Positions 1 through 7,729 are shown, counted from the first letter of the stretch. The stretch: 10,000 nt of DNA from Penaeus vannamei (GCF_042767895.1 NC_091552.1:16811895-16821894); one strand, 5' to 3'. A program made the numbers and translations. The notes: generated by a model from the sequence alone, not told the origin.

Positions 1-773
1 AAGGGGCTCCCAGTTCATCCCAGTCCAGATTGCAAATTCTGGGATCTGCGACGAAACGGAGATTGCCGCCGTTTTTCAGCCTTCTGGAAAATTCTGTTTT
101 ATTTTTCTCTCTTCCTTCTTAACCCTGTTTATTTTCTCTCTGATTACTTCTTTTTTTCTCGTTTCGCTTTCTCACTTCTCATTTCGTTTTTTTTTTTCGT
201 TCTCTGCTGTATTTTTTTCCTCCTCCCTATATTCGAATTATCACTTTATTTTTCTTTTAACTTCTTTCGTTTTACTTTTTTCATTTTCGTCTCGTTTGTT
301 TATTCTCCCCCCACTCTCCTTGATTTCTTTCTTCCTTCTTCAATCTGTTCACTATTTCCTTCTCTTCATTCCAAGCGATTCCAAGTTTTACCCTTATCAT
401 TTCCTTTCCATTTCCGCTTTACCTTCCTCTCTTTCCTTTCATTTCTGCTCTCCCCCCCCCCCTCTTCCCATCTCAATTTCGAGGCATAACTTCGATAACC
501 TCCACCTCCACCCCCAACCCACCCCCAACCTCTACATAATGTACCAAAAAAAAAGGGGGGGGGAGGAGACTTTCAAATTCCCTGTCATCATTTTCCTTTG
601 TACTTTCACCTCGTAAGGAATGCGGTGAAATGCCATTCACCTTTGATTCGTGAAGCTAAAAAATAAACCTCCATAGATCGCATTTCGTGAGTGTCATGGC
701 AATATTCAGAGTATGACTTTCCATAATGTATGTGTATTTTTGGGTTGTGTGTGTGCGTGTGGGAAGGCGGAGG
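1..773. other. T- and pyrimidine-rich spacer with no gene seen
   Basis: The first 90 bases are mixed-composition unique sequence. From about 90 to 600 the plus strand is dominated by T and C, with runs of T and one run of 11 C (452-462). Open frames here are short and low in complexity (Ser/Leu/Phe/Pro), as expected from pyrimidine runs, so I call none of them a gene. Bases 600-773 are ordinary AT-leaning sequence ending in a short GT-rich stretch. This is most likely intergenic or intronic DNA. Confidence 0.5.
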
Positions 774-940
774 GGTTGGAGGGCGGGAGGGAAGGAGGTG
801 AGGTTGGAGGGCGGGAGGGAAGGAGGTGAGGTTGGAGGGCGAGAGGGAAGGAGGTGAGGTTGGAGGGCGGGAGGGAAGGAGGTGAAGTTGGAGGGCGGGA
901 GGGAAGGAGGTGGGTATGGGGGCAGGAGGGAAGGAGGAAG
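774..940. repeat. G-rich minisatellite with a 28-bp unit
   Basis: A unit starting GGTTGGAGGGCGGGAGGG and ending AAGGAGGTGA repeats at 774, 802, 830 and 858 with almost no change. A variant copy follows at 886 (AGTTGG start) and a degraded sixth copy from 914 that fades into GA-rich sequence by about 940. The 28-bp period is not a multiple of three, so the reading frame rotates from unit to unit. This makes the Pro/Leu/Ser-rich open frames on the minus strand repeat artefacts, not genes. Each unit carries several G runs, so the plus strand could form G-quadruplexes. Confidence 0.93.
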
Positions 941-1440
941 AGGGGGAGAGAAAGGTAGGGGGAGGGCGGGACAAAAATGTATAAGACAGCAATTCAAAGT
1001 ACTTCTTCCTTTCCAGAGAAGAGAACCTAGAGTACCTGACCCCCCAACCTCCCCCCCCTCACCAAACACCCAACAGAAAGGCCCATCCTACGCACCCCCT
1101 CCCCATTATGCAAACACCCCGGCGACCGCACGCCCCCGAAAAGAAAAGTCCATTGCTATATTCCATTCACTCGAAGAACGCACCTCACAACATTCTCGAA
1201 CTTTCTACAACGAATTCGCCATTCTGCGACTCGCTCACCCTAACCCCAGCCCCAACCTACCCCTCAGCCACCTCTCCCCCCCTCCCCCTCCTAACCCATT
1301 AGACCCCTTCTGCGACGCCACAGGGCCTACGGACGAATCCCTTCACGTGTTTACGCAACATCCCCCCCTCCCCCTTGGGTGGCCCCCCCTAACACGCCCT
1401 CTCCCCCGCCCCAATTCGCATGTATTCCTTTCCAAATCCA
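941..1440. other. C-rich spacer with no gene seen
   Basis: The plus strand is strongly C-rich, especially at about 1040-1110 and 1230-1420, with many CCCC to CCCCCC runs. Long open frames on the plus strand are Pro/Ser/Thr-rich because of this bias; they lack conserved-looking sequence and splice signals of note. A CACGTG E-box lies at 1344-1349. I see no RNA gene or mobile element. Confidence 0.45.
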
Positions 1441-1605
1441 CGACATGAACGCCCATTAAAAGATGCCTGCTGGGACCTATTAACCCCTTAACCGACTCGC
1501 TGACGATTACTCTCGACGAAAATAACTCGCCGGGGGAAAAACACGTAAAAAAATATAAAAAAAAAATACATAAAGCCGATCTTCTCCGAGGAAAACGCGT
1601 TTCGC

Positions 1606-1638
1606 TATTTAAATCCCGCACTTAAATCCACGTCAGAT
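1606..1638 (+). promoter_or_regulatory. weak candidate core promoter (TATA-like box plus initiator)
   Basis: TATTTAAA lies at 1606-1613 and TCAGAT starts at 1633. Taking the A at 1635 as +1 puts the first T of the TATA-like box at -29, the normal spacing. Arthropod initiators are usually TCAGTY, so the initiator is imperfect, and no downstream promoter element is visible at +28. No credible plus-strand gene follows, so this may be a chance match in AT-rich sequence (1441-1790), which otherwise holds only two AATAAA hexamers near 1710 and 1727. Confidence 0.15.
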
Positions 1639-1849
1639 CGCTGAGCAAACGGACGCAGCGATAGCAGGACATTTTCCCGTTCGAAAAAAAATATATACCG
1701 AAACCAAATGAATAAATGCATCGTGAATAAAGCCAAACGAGGATAAAAAAAAATCCATCTCAAATATTCTCTTTTTCTCTCTCTGCTCGTCTAATGTGCT
1801 GCACTTATCGCTTATGTTTCTTTCTCTTTATCTGGGGCCTACTGCCTCT

Positions 1850-2178
1850 TCTTCCCTCCCATCCTGTCTCTCCCTTTCTCTCTCTCAATCTCTCTCTATC
1901 TGTTTCTCTATCTGTCTCTGTCGGTCTGTCTGTCTGTCCCTCTCTTTTTCCTTCTCCTTCTCCTTCTCCTTCTCCTCTCCGTCTCTTCTCTCTCTTCTCT
2001 TCTCTTCTCTTCTCTTCTCTTCTTCTCTTCTTCTTCTTCTCTTCTCTTCTTTCTTTCTCCTTCTCTTCTCTTCTTCTCTTTCTCCCTCTCTCTGTCTCTG
2101 TCCCTGTCTCTGTCTCTCTCTCTCCCTCTCCCCCTCTCCCCCTCTCTCCCTCTCCCCCTCTCTCCCTCTCTCCCTCAC
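1850..2178. repeat. long polypyrimidine (CT-rich) tract
   Basis: About 330 bases of nearly uninterrupted C and T on the plus strand. It moves through several registers: TCTG/TCTC at 1862-1940, a hexamer CCTTCT run near 1949-1973, a CTTCT/TCTTC pentamer run near 1990-2090, then CTCTCCC-type repeats to 2178. Open frames across it on either strand encode only Ser/Leu/Phe or Arg/Glu/Lys runs and are not genes. Such homopurine-homopyrimidine DNA can adopt triplex (H-DNA) structure. Confidence 0.9.
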
Positions 2179-2467
2179 TCCGAGATAATTAGTCGGGCAT
2201 AATAGATGCCACGATGATTCCTCCCCGGTCGGTCCCTTAACAATTAAGCGCCGCCTCCCGATAATCTTGGCTGTCGAGGAACAATTGGAAACACCTGTCA
2301 ATGCTAGTCCACCTCCCATGTACGTACATGCCAAATAGGCTGTGCGCCAGCGCGTGTAAAAACGTACAATCACATACCGACACAACCACACGTATGTACA
2401 TACAAGGCTCACAAGCATTTCACATTTACATCTATGCATACAAACGAACGAACGGGCATGTCAATAT
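2179..2467. other. unique spacer between repeats
   Basis: Mixed-composition sequence without tandem repeats. It contains homeobox-like ATTA/TAAT cores, ACAATTG near 2281 and an E-box-like CACCTG near 2293. These are too short and common to call as sites. No coding exon or RNA gene is recognisable. Confidence 0.35.
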
Positions 2468-2498
2468 ACACACACATACACACACATACACACACACA

Positions 2499-2551
<53 letters not shown>

Positions 2552-2570
2552 ACACACAAGCACACACACA
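2468..2570. repeat. (CA)n microsatellite with an internal duplicated block
   Basis: An AC/CA dinucleotide tract of about 100 bp, interrupted by CATA and AAGC variants. The 30-base stretch 2481-2510 is identical to 2541-2570, including the CATACA and ACAAGCAC interruptions. The array therefore seems to have grown by duplication of a roughly 60-bp block as well as by slippage. Cys/Val or His/Thr open frames across it are artefacts. Confidence 0.95.
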
Positions 2571-3130
2571 ATGTCCATGTATGCACGCATGCCCAATCAC
2601 TACACACTACACGACAGAACGCATTCATAACATGCTCGCACCCTCCAAAAATAATTCGTTTTCCGCCTCCCTCCCGCCTGTCGAGTATTTCACGCGCAAT
2701 CGGCACCGCCCAGCTGATATCACGGGAGATTTGTCACCGCAATTATCCCGATGAGTCCCGATGAGGCACAGAAATGAGTAATCGGTCGCGGGTGACTCAG
2801 CCCCGGTGAATCCTCTCATGCACATTCCACGCAATTGGAAGCCTTGCGCGTGCTTGCTCCTAGCTTTTGGGACTCCCGCGCACCCCAAAGGCACTCGACG
2901 CATTCACTCCACCCATTCATTCATCCACCGAACGCTCCTGTTACTCACCATTGGCCAAGCCGCTCGAGGACGCTGAGAAATACCAACACACAAACACGTG
3001 GGCAGGGAAACACTCCGGACAAGTGCTCGAGAGATCACTGCATTTGCACTAACACGTGTAAACAGAACACATGCTGGGCCGCTACGCGCGGTGACGTATT
3101 GTGCCGCCTCGGTGATATTACGTGCGAGGA
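2571..3130. other. unique region with several regulatory-type motifs
   Basis: About 560 bases of non-repetitive, balanced composition, unusual in this repeat-filled window. Visible motifs are an AP-1 consensus TGACTCA (2793-2799), two CACGTG E-boxes (2995-3000 and 3053-3058), an inverted CCAAT core near 2950, a CRE half-site TGACGT near 3092, and a perfect 10-bp tandem TCCCGATGAG (2746-2765). No open frame on either strand looks like protein. It could be a cis-regulatory segment inside an intron of the minus-strand gene; that is inference from motif clustering only. Confidence 0.3.
2949..2972 (-). other. speculative 24-nt microexon
   Basis: On the minus strand a TTTCTCAG acceptor ends at 2973 and a GTGAGT donor begins at 2948, leaving 24 nt between them. 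That is eight stop-free codons in phase 0, the same phase in which the well-supported upstream exon ends at 5657. Strand, order and phase therefore fit a downstream microexon of that gene. Splice consensus matches this good arise by chance many times in 10 kb, so confidence is low. Confidence 0.15.
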
Positions 3131-3178
3131 CAGAGAGAGAGAGGGAGGGAGAGAGACAAGGGAGACAGAGAGATGAGA
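3131..3178. repeat. short GA-rich tract
   Basis: Imperfect AGAG/GGGA repeats on the plus strand directly follow the unique region. They precede a switch to pyrimidine-rich sequence at about 3206. Confidence 0.7.
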
Positions 3179-3228
3179 TGAGCAGAACACACGCATTGTG
3201 GGGCTTCTTGCGCTCTCTCGCTCTCGCT

Positions 3229-3280
3229 CTTTCTCTTCTCTTCTCTTTTCTTCTCTTCTCTTCTCTTCTCTTCTCTCTTA
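3229..3280. repeat. TCTTC/CTTCT pentamer tract
   Basis: A (TTCTC)n-type run on the plus strand immediately precedes the 20-bp minisatellite and may have seeded it, since the two share CT-rich composition. Confidence 0.85.
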
Positions 3281-3564
3281 CTCTTTCGCTCTTTCTCTTA
3301 CTCTTTCGCTCTTTCTCTTACTCTTTCGCTCTTTCTCTTACTCTTTCGCTCTTTCTCTTACTCTTTCGCTCTTTCTCTTACTCTTTCGCTCTTTCTCTTA
3401 CTCTTACTCTTTCGCTCTTTCTCTTACTCTTTCGCTCTTTCTCTTACCCTCGCTCTTTTTCTTACTCTTTCGCTCTTTCTCTTACTCTTTCGCTCTTTCT
3501 CTTACTCTTTCGCTCTTTCTCTTACTCTTTCGCTCTTTCTCTTACTCTTTCGCTCTTTCTCTTT
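3281..3564. repeat. 20-bp minisatellite, about 14 units
   Basis: The unit CTCTTTCGCTCTTTCTCTTA is repeated perfectly six times from 3281 to 3400. An extra CTCTTA hexamer (3401-3406) follows, then two perfect units (3407-3446), one shortened and diverged 18-bp unit (3447-3464), four more perfect units (3465-3544) and a partial one. Near identity between units suggests recent expansion or homogenisation. The 20-bp period cycles through all three frames, so the Ser/Phe/Leu-rich open frames here are not genes. Confidence 0.97.
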
Positions 3565-3799
3565 CTCTCACCTCCCATCTCTGTCTATATATAATTTTGT
3601 CAGTCTGTATCAGACGAAAAATAAACATAAACAATTACAAAAATAAATATGTGAACATTAAATACTAAAAAAAACGCAGAATTTGCAACGCCGAAGACTA
3701 TCGCGGGCTACTGAACCCGGGAACGGCTCATTTATCAATATCTATCTCTTGCCTACCTTTATTATGAATTTGCGTCGCTTCCTGCGATCAGACGGGATT
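3565..3799. other. AT-rich unique spacer
   Basis: Mixed AT-rich sequence following the minisatellite, with an AATAAA at about 3619 and no credible open frame. Nothing further is recognisable. Confidence 0.35.
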
Positions 3800-3945
3800 G
3801 AAAAATCGAATAAGGGAGAAGGGGAGAGCAAAGAGTAAGAGATGGACAAAAAGGATGGGGAGAGGGAGAGAGAGAGATAGGGTGGAGGGAAGGGTGGAAG
3901 GAGGGAAGGAGGGAGAGGGAGAGGGAGAAAAAGAGGAAGAGGGAG
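3800..3945. repeat. purine-rich (GGGA/GAGA) tract
   Basis: The plus strand is almost all purine, with GGGAGA, GGAAGGAGG and GAGAGAGA runs. Apparent Leu/Pro/Ser open frames on the minus strand arise from this bias. AT-rich sequence follows to 4080. Confidence 0.8.
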
Positions 3946-4080
3946 TTTCAAATCATTAATATAAGACATTAGGAGAGGGAGAACATGAAGAAAAGACATT
4001 AGAAGGGAAAAAATCTTGCGTACAATGAAAAATACGACCAAAGACAACAACCTAATTTCAACCAACGAAATCTATCTTTC

Positions 4081-4139
<59 letters not shown>

Positions 4140-4173
4140 GCCTGCCTGCCTGTCTGTCTGTCTGTCTGTCTGT
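4081..4173. repeat. (TCTG)n tetranucleotide microsatellite
   Basis: TCTG repeats perfectly from 4081 to about 4134, passes through TATCTG and three CCTG variants, then resumes as TCTG to 4173. The variant block in the middle makes it a compound array. Confidence 0.97.
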
Positions 4174-4193
4174 CCATCTACATATCGATCTAG

Positions 4194-4252
4194 TAAATAA
4201 ATAAATAAACAAATCAATAAATAAATAGATAAAAGAAAAAATAAATAAATGA
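4194..4252. repeat. AAAT-type tetranucleotide tract
   Basis: Imperfect TAAA/AAAT repeats with single-base variants (TAAAC, TCAATAAA, TAGATAAAA) lie about 20 bases after the TCTG array. Confidence 0.85.
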
Positions 4253-4395
4253 GAATAATCTAAAAAAAACACAATCGAAGAAATCCCCGGAGGAAATTTT
4301 CTTAGGCGATGCAATCTGCGGAGGTGAGAGCTTGCAACAAATGGAAGCATCGGCGAGCAATTATCCTGCCGCTCGTCTGCCTCCCTTTGGTGTGA
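4253..4395. other. short unique spacer
   Basis: About 140 bases of mixed sequence between repeats. A TTTTCTTAG and a GAG|GTGAGA-like splice match occur 18 bases apart near 4300-4328 on the plus strand. No open frame supports an exon. Confidence 0.3.
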
Positions 4396-4488
4396 TTCTC
4401 CCCCCCCCCTCCCTCCCTCCCTTCCTTCGCTCTCTCCTCTTTCTCTTCCTTCTTCTTCTTCTTCTTTTCTTCTCTCTTTTCTTCTCTC
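4396..4488. repeat. polypyrimidine tract (C-run, CCCT and TTC repeats)
   Basis: The plus strand is essentially all C and T. It starts with a run of ten or more C, continues as CCCTCCCT, then as a TTC trinucleotide run near 4448-4466. Confidence 0.9.
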
Positions 4489-4590
4489 AATCACTCACAT
4501 ACACACACAAAAAGAGAAAGAGAAAGGAGGAAAGGTAGGAGGCAGGAAAAGAGATAGTGAGGGAAAGGGGAAGACGGGGAAAATGGAGAA

Positions 4591-5650
<1,060 letters not shown>

Positions 5651-5656
5651 ACTTAC
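5651..5656 (-). other. splice donor of the coding exon (AAG|GTAAGT)
   Basis: Reading the minus strand, the exon ends CGGAAG and is followed by GTAAGT, a perfect match to the metazoan donor consensus. The cut falls exactly after codon 289, giving a phase-0 intron. Without splicing the frame would run only 12 more codons to a stop at 5618. Confidence 0.65.
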
Positions 5657-6523
5657 CTTCCGCCGAGAGTGTGACGACGGCTTGTTACTTTTGAATGCGT
5701 CTCTGCCATTGGTGCCACTGCCATAGGTGCCACTGCCATAGGTGCCACTGCCGTTGGTGCCACTGCCATAGGTGCCACTGCCGTAAGTACCACTGCCATA
5801 GGTGCCACTGCCGTACGCACTCTGGCCGGAGCCCAAGTCATCCAGCGTGCAAGTGGACACTGTTTCGACCACAGTAGAGTGCGAGGCCGTCCGCCCACAT
5901 ACGCCCAGCGAGCGTAGCACGCCGCCCACGCCCGAAGAACTAGTGGACGACGGCTTCGACTTGAGGGGGAACACGGCGTCGGGGAAGACGACGGCGTTGG
6001 TTCCCAGGAGCCCGCACGTCGCCCTGTCGTCTGGCGGGCCGCCCAAGGAGCCGCGCTTCCACTGGCAGCGGCTGGGGGGCTTCTCCAGGCCCACGGAGGC
6101 AAGGGCGCCCGCGAAGCCCGGGTTTGAGTAATACTGGAAGCCCACCTCCTCGTAGATGGAGTCCTCGTCCTGCTGAGAGGGCGTGCAGCCGTCGCAGTGG
6201 CATGGCGACGGCTGGTGGACGGGCAGTGGCAGCCGCGCCGCGTAAAGGGCGTCCCGCAGGGCCAGGGGGCTGCTCCTGACGGGCGACCTCGGGACGGGCC
6301 TCGGGGGCAGCGGCGGGGCATCGGAGCTGCGGGACGACGCGGGAGAGGAGTCCGGCGTGAGCCAGGGCAGCGGCGAGCGGCCCCGGGGCAGGGAGCCGTC
6401 CGGGGTGAGCCAGGGCGCAGGCGAGAGGCCTCTCAGCAAGGGAGGCTCCAGGAACTGATGGTCCTCGCCCCCGTCGGAGCAGCAGTCGCAGTAGCGGTGC
6501 GCGAGATCCTCGCCACCCACCAT
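5657..6523 (-). CDS. first coding exon of an unrecognised Pro/Ser/Gly-rich protein (partial)
   Basis: I do not recognise this gene. The exon gives 289 codons, from the first ATG (GTG before it, G at +4, so purine at -3) to a consensus donor. An in-frame TAG at 6616-6614 precedes the ATG, and codons mostly end in G or C. No signal peptide or membrane segment is visible, and composition suggests an intrinsically disordered cytosolic or nuclear region. Features in order: a Cys-containing start (CDCC, residues 12-15); a duplicated PWLTPD (37-42 and 53-58); PPLPPR (70-75), matching a class II SH3-ligand pattern; CHCDGC (108-113); DEDSIYEEV (119-127), where Tyr124 resembles an SH2-binding phosphosite; a Ser-rich stretch (192-197); seven YGSGT-type repeats (237-271); and a basic Ser-rich end. 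A signalling adaptor or receptor-tail role is inference only. The rest of the protein is encoded by exons not identified here. Confidence 0.6.
5711..5815 (-). repeat. coding 15-bp tandem repeat (YGSGT pentapeptides)
   Basis: Seven consecutive 15-bp units lie inside the exon, on the plus strand GGTGCCACTGCC followed by ATA, GTA or GTT. They encode YGSGT at residues 237-256 and 262-271, with one NGSGT at 257-261 and a degraded NGRDA after the array. Because the unit is a multiple of three, unit gain or loss keeps the frame, unlike the 20-bp and 28-bp arrays elsewhere in the window. Variation is confined to the Tyr/Asn codon and silent sites, apart from two changes in the unit at 5786-5800 that keep the YGSGT sequence. 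Confidence 0.93.
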
Positions 6524-6773
6524 CACAACACAACACACACAAACACGGTTCGACTCCAGACGACACTCGCACTCGATGCCACGGTCTTTCCCACTGCGAT
6601 GACACTGTCTGCACTACATTCCTTGCAAGAAACCCGCTTTCCTCGCGGTTCAGACGTCGGCTACATGACGGCAACGGTACATCGTGCGAACCACCCACTT
6701 TCTTTGCCTCGCCGACACTCGCACTGCGTCGCCTACCACAGAAACGTCCTGCCGGGGGCGAGCATGGCAGGTG
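6524..6773 (-). promoter_or_regulatory. probable 5' leader with four short upstream ORFs
   Basis: Upstream of the ATG on the minus strand lie four short ORFs: ATG at 6765 (10 codons, stop ending at 6733), ATG at 6682 (10 codons, stop ending at 6650), and two start-stop elements ATG-TAG at 6666-6661 and 6619-6614. Both start-stop ATGs have G at -3. The last TAG is also the in-frame stop upstream of the main start. A possible acceptor, with a CT-rich stretch ending in TCAG at 6774, would make this the 5' part of the same exon. Whether the transcript includes all of it is unknown. Confidence 0.35.
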
Positions 6774-7002
6774 CTGACTCAGACGGGCGAGAAGGAGAGC
6801 GAGCAGGCCGCCGCCGCCGCCGCACCGTGAGCAAGGGCAGGAAGGACACTGGAAGCGGGGGCGTATGGCAGGGAAGCACGGAAGGATCGGCGAGCGCGGC
6901 CGGCCTGAGGAGCTGCTGTGGGATTACGTCCGGTGCGGCCGCCGCGGAGGAGCCGCCGGTGCAGGGGTGGCTCATGTCGCACCCTCGATCACGCCCCCCA
7001 AC
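6774..7002. other. GC-rich region upstream of the minus-strand gene
   Basis: GC-rich with many CpG and CCG/CGG clusters. An open frame on the minus strand has an ATG at 6975 and would run 80-odd codons to 6733. It is Ala/Pro/Arg-rich and lacks recognisable domains, so I treat it as unproven. The TGACTCA at 6775-6781 overlaps the candidate acceptor. This may be promoter or leader sequence of the minus-strand gene. Confidence 0.3.
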
Positions 7003-7008
7003 ACTTAC
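7003..7008 (-). other. candidate splice donor of a non-coding leader exon
   Basis: The minus strand reads GGGAA|GTAAGT. Together with the CT-rich TCAG acceptor at 6774 it would define an intron of about 235 bp inside the 5' untranslated region. The upstream exon would lie in purine-rich sequence on this strand, where chance matches are likely. Confidence 0.18.
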
Positions 7009-7281
7009 TTCCCTCCCCCTTCTCCCCCCGACGCCGCTCTCCCCCTCCCCCGTCCCCTCCCCAATTTCTACCTCCCCTCCTCCTACTCCTCCTTCCTTCC
7101 TTACCTCCCTCCTTCCCTCCCTTACTCTCATATCTCCCCTACCCGTCGTTCCCTTCTTCCTCCTCTCCCTTCCAATTCTCCTTTACCTTCCCATTCCTCC
7201 TTTCCTCCCTTTCCCCCAGACTTTATTCATTTCCTTTCCCCTTCGCCTTCTTCCTTCCCTCCCCTTCCCCTTCCCTCCCTT
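7009..7281. repeat. polypyrimidine-rich stretch (CCCT/TTCC)
   Basis: About 270 bases with very few purines on the plus strand, built from CCCTCC, CTTCCTT and CCCCTT motifs without a fixed unit. Open frames on both strands across it are composition artefacts. Confidence 0.75.
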
Positions 7282-7418
7282 GCAAAACACACGGACACGC
7301 GGCAACAGCAACGTCCCTCGCAGCTGCACCTTCACCGCAACCAAATCCCACGCCACCAGAGAGCGCATTGTCCTCCGCCGATACACTCTCCATGTACAAA
7401 ACGCCTTGTTTCCTGCAG

Positions 7419-7456
7419 GAGCGTCGAGAACATGGCAACGCCGGTGAGCACCCGAG
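7419..7456 (+). other. speculative short plus-strand exon with an ATG in strong context
   Basis: TTGTTTCCTGCAG ends at 7418, a good acceptor, and GAG|GTAAGG has its cut after 7456. An ATG at 7432 sits in AACATGG, a strong initiation context (A at -3, G at +4). A second, weaker donor CCG|GTGAGC has its cut after 7443. The exon would begin a coding sequence divergent from the minus-strand gene. No promoter is evident upstream. Confidence 0.2.
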
Positions 7457-7481
7457 GTAAGGGTGACAAACCCCCCTCCAC

Positions 7482-7672
7482 TCTCCCTTCTCCCCCCCCC
7501 CTTTCCCCTCCTTCCCCTCAGCAAGAAACACGACTCCCTTCCCCCTGCCGTCTCTCCCTTTAACCCCCTCCTCCTCACTCCTTCCTATATCCCTACCCTC
7601 TCCTTGCTTTTCCTCCTCCTCCTTTTCGTCTTCTTTTCCATTCACCCTCTCTTCTCCCTACCTCGCCAACAC
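7482..7672. repeat. polypyrimidine-rich stretch between two candidate splice sites
   Basis: CT-rich with a run of ten C at 7492-7501 and CTCCTCCTCC near 7612-7623. If the flanking plus-strand exons are real, this would act as a very long polypyrimidine tract before the acceptor at 7685. Otherwise it is another low-complexity tract of the kind seen across the window. Confidence 0.65.
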
Positions 7673-7685
7673 ACAACCCGTGAAG

Positions 7686-7729
7686 CAAGAGTGAAAGAAG
7701 TGGTCAACAGAGGAAGAGGGTTCACGCAG
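7686..7729 (+). other. speculative second plus-strand exon (44 nt)
   Basis: The first AG after the long pyrimidine tract is at 7684-7685, and a perfect CAG|GTGAGT donor follows the 44-nt purine-rich interval at 7729/7730. Joined to 7419-7456, the frame from the ATG at 7432 stays open for 23 codons and ends in phase 0. The purine-rich content resembles a splicing enhancer. No protein family is recognisable in so short a peptide. Confidence 0.2.

Noticed and set aside
2409..2706. Cys/Val-rich minus-strand open frames across the CA repeat
   Set aside because: Alternating Cys-Val is what any TG dinucleotide repeat encodes; there is no sign of a cysteine-rich peptide gene.
2746..2775. Hammerhead ribozyme-like core (CGATGAG ... 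GAAA)
   Set aside because: The conserved CTGA of the catalytic core reads CCGA here, the intervening bases do not form a convincing stem II, and no matching stems I and III flank it. A simple 10-bp tandem of TCCCGATGAG explains the resemblance.
4078..4204. CRISPR-like spaced repeats
   Set aside because: The TCTG array is a continuous tetranucleotide microsatellite without unique spacers, and the setting is eukaryotic.
6524..6538. GTG start five codons upstream of the ATG
   Set aside because: Animal nuclear genes almost always start at ATG, and an ATG in good context lies at 6523.
6547..6557. tRNA B-box match (GGTTCGACTCC)
   Set aside because: The flanking bases do not form the five-pair T stem, and no A box, anticodon arm or acceptor stem is present upstream. 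It lies just upstream of the main ATG and is a chance match.
5940..6698. Alternative minus-strand open frame (252 codons) overlapping the exon
   Set aside because: It is a shifted frame of the same GC-rich sequence, Arg/Ala/Leu-rich, without a donor in phase and without the ordered motifs seen in the chosen frame.
6197..7447. Long plus-strand open frame (416 codons) antisense to the exon
   Set aside because: It covers the GC-rich antisense of a better-supported exon and then a pyrimidine tract. Its Arg/Gly/Ala then Pro/Ser/Leu composition follows base bias, and it has no domain or good start context.
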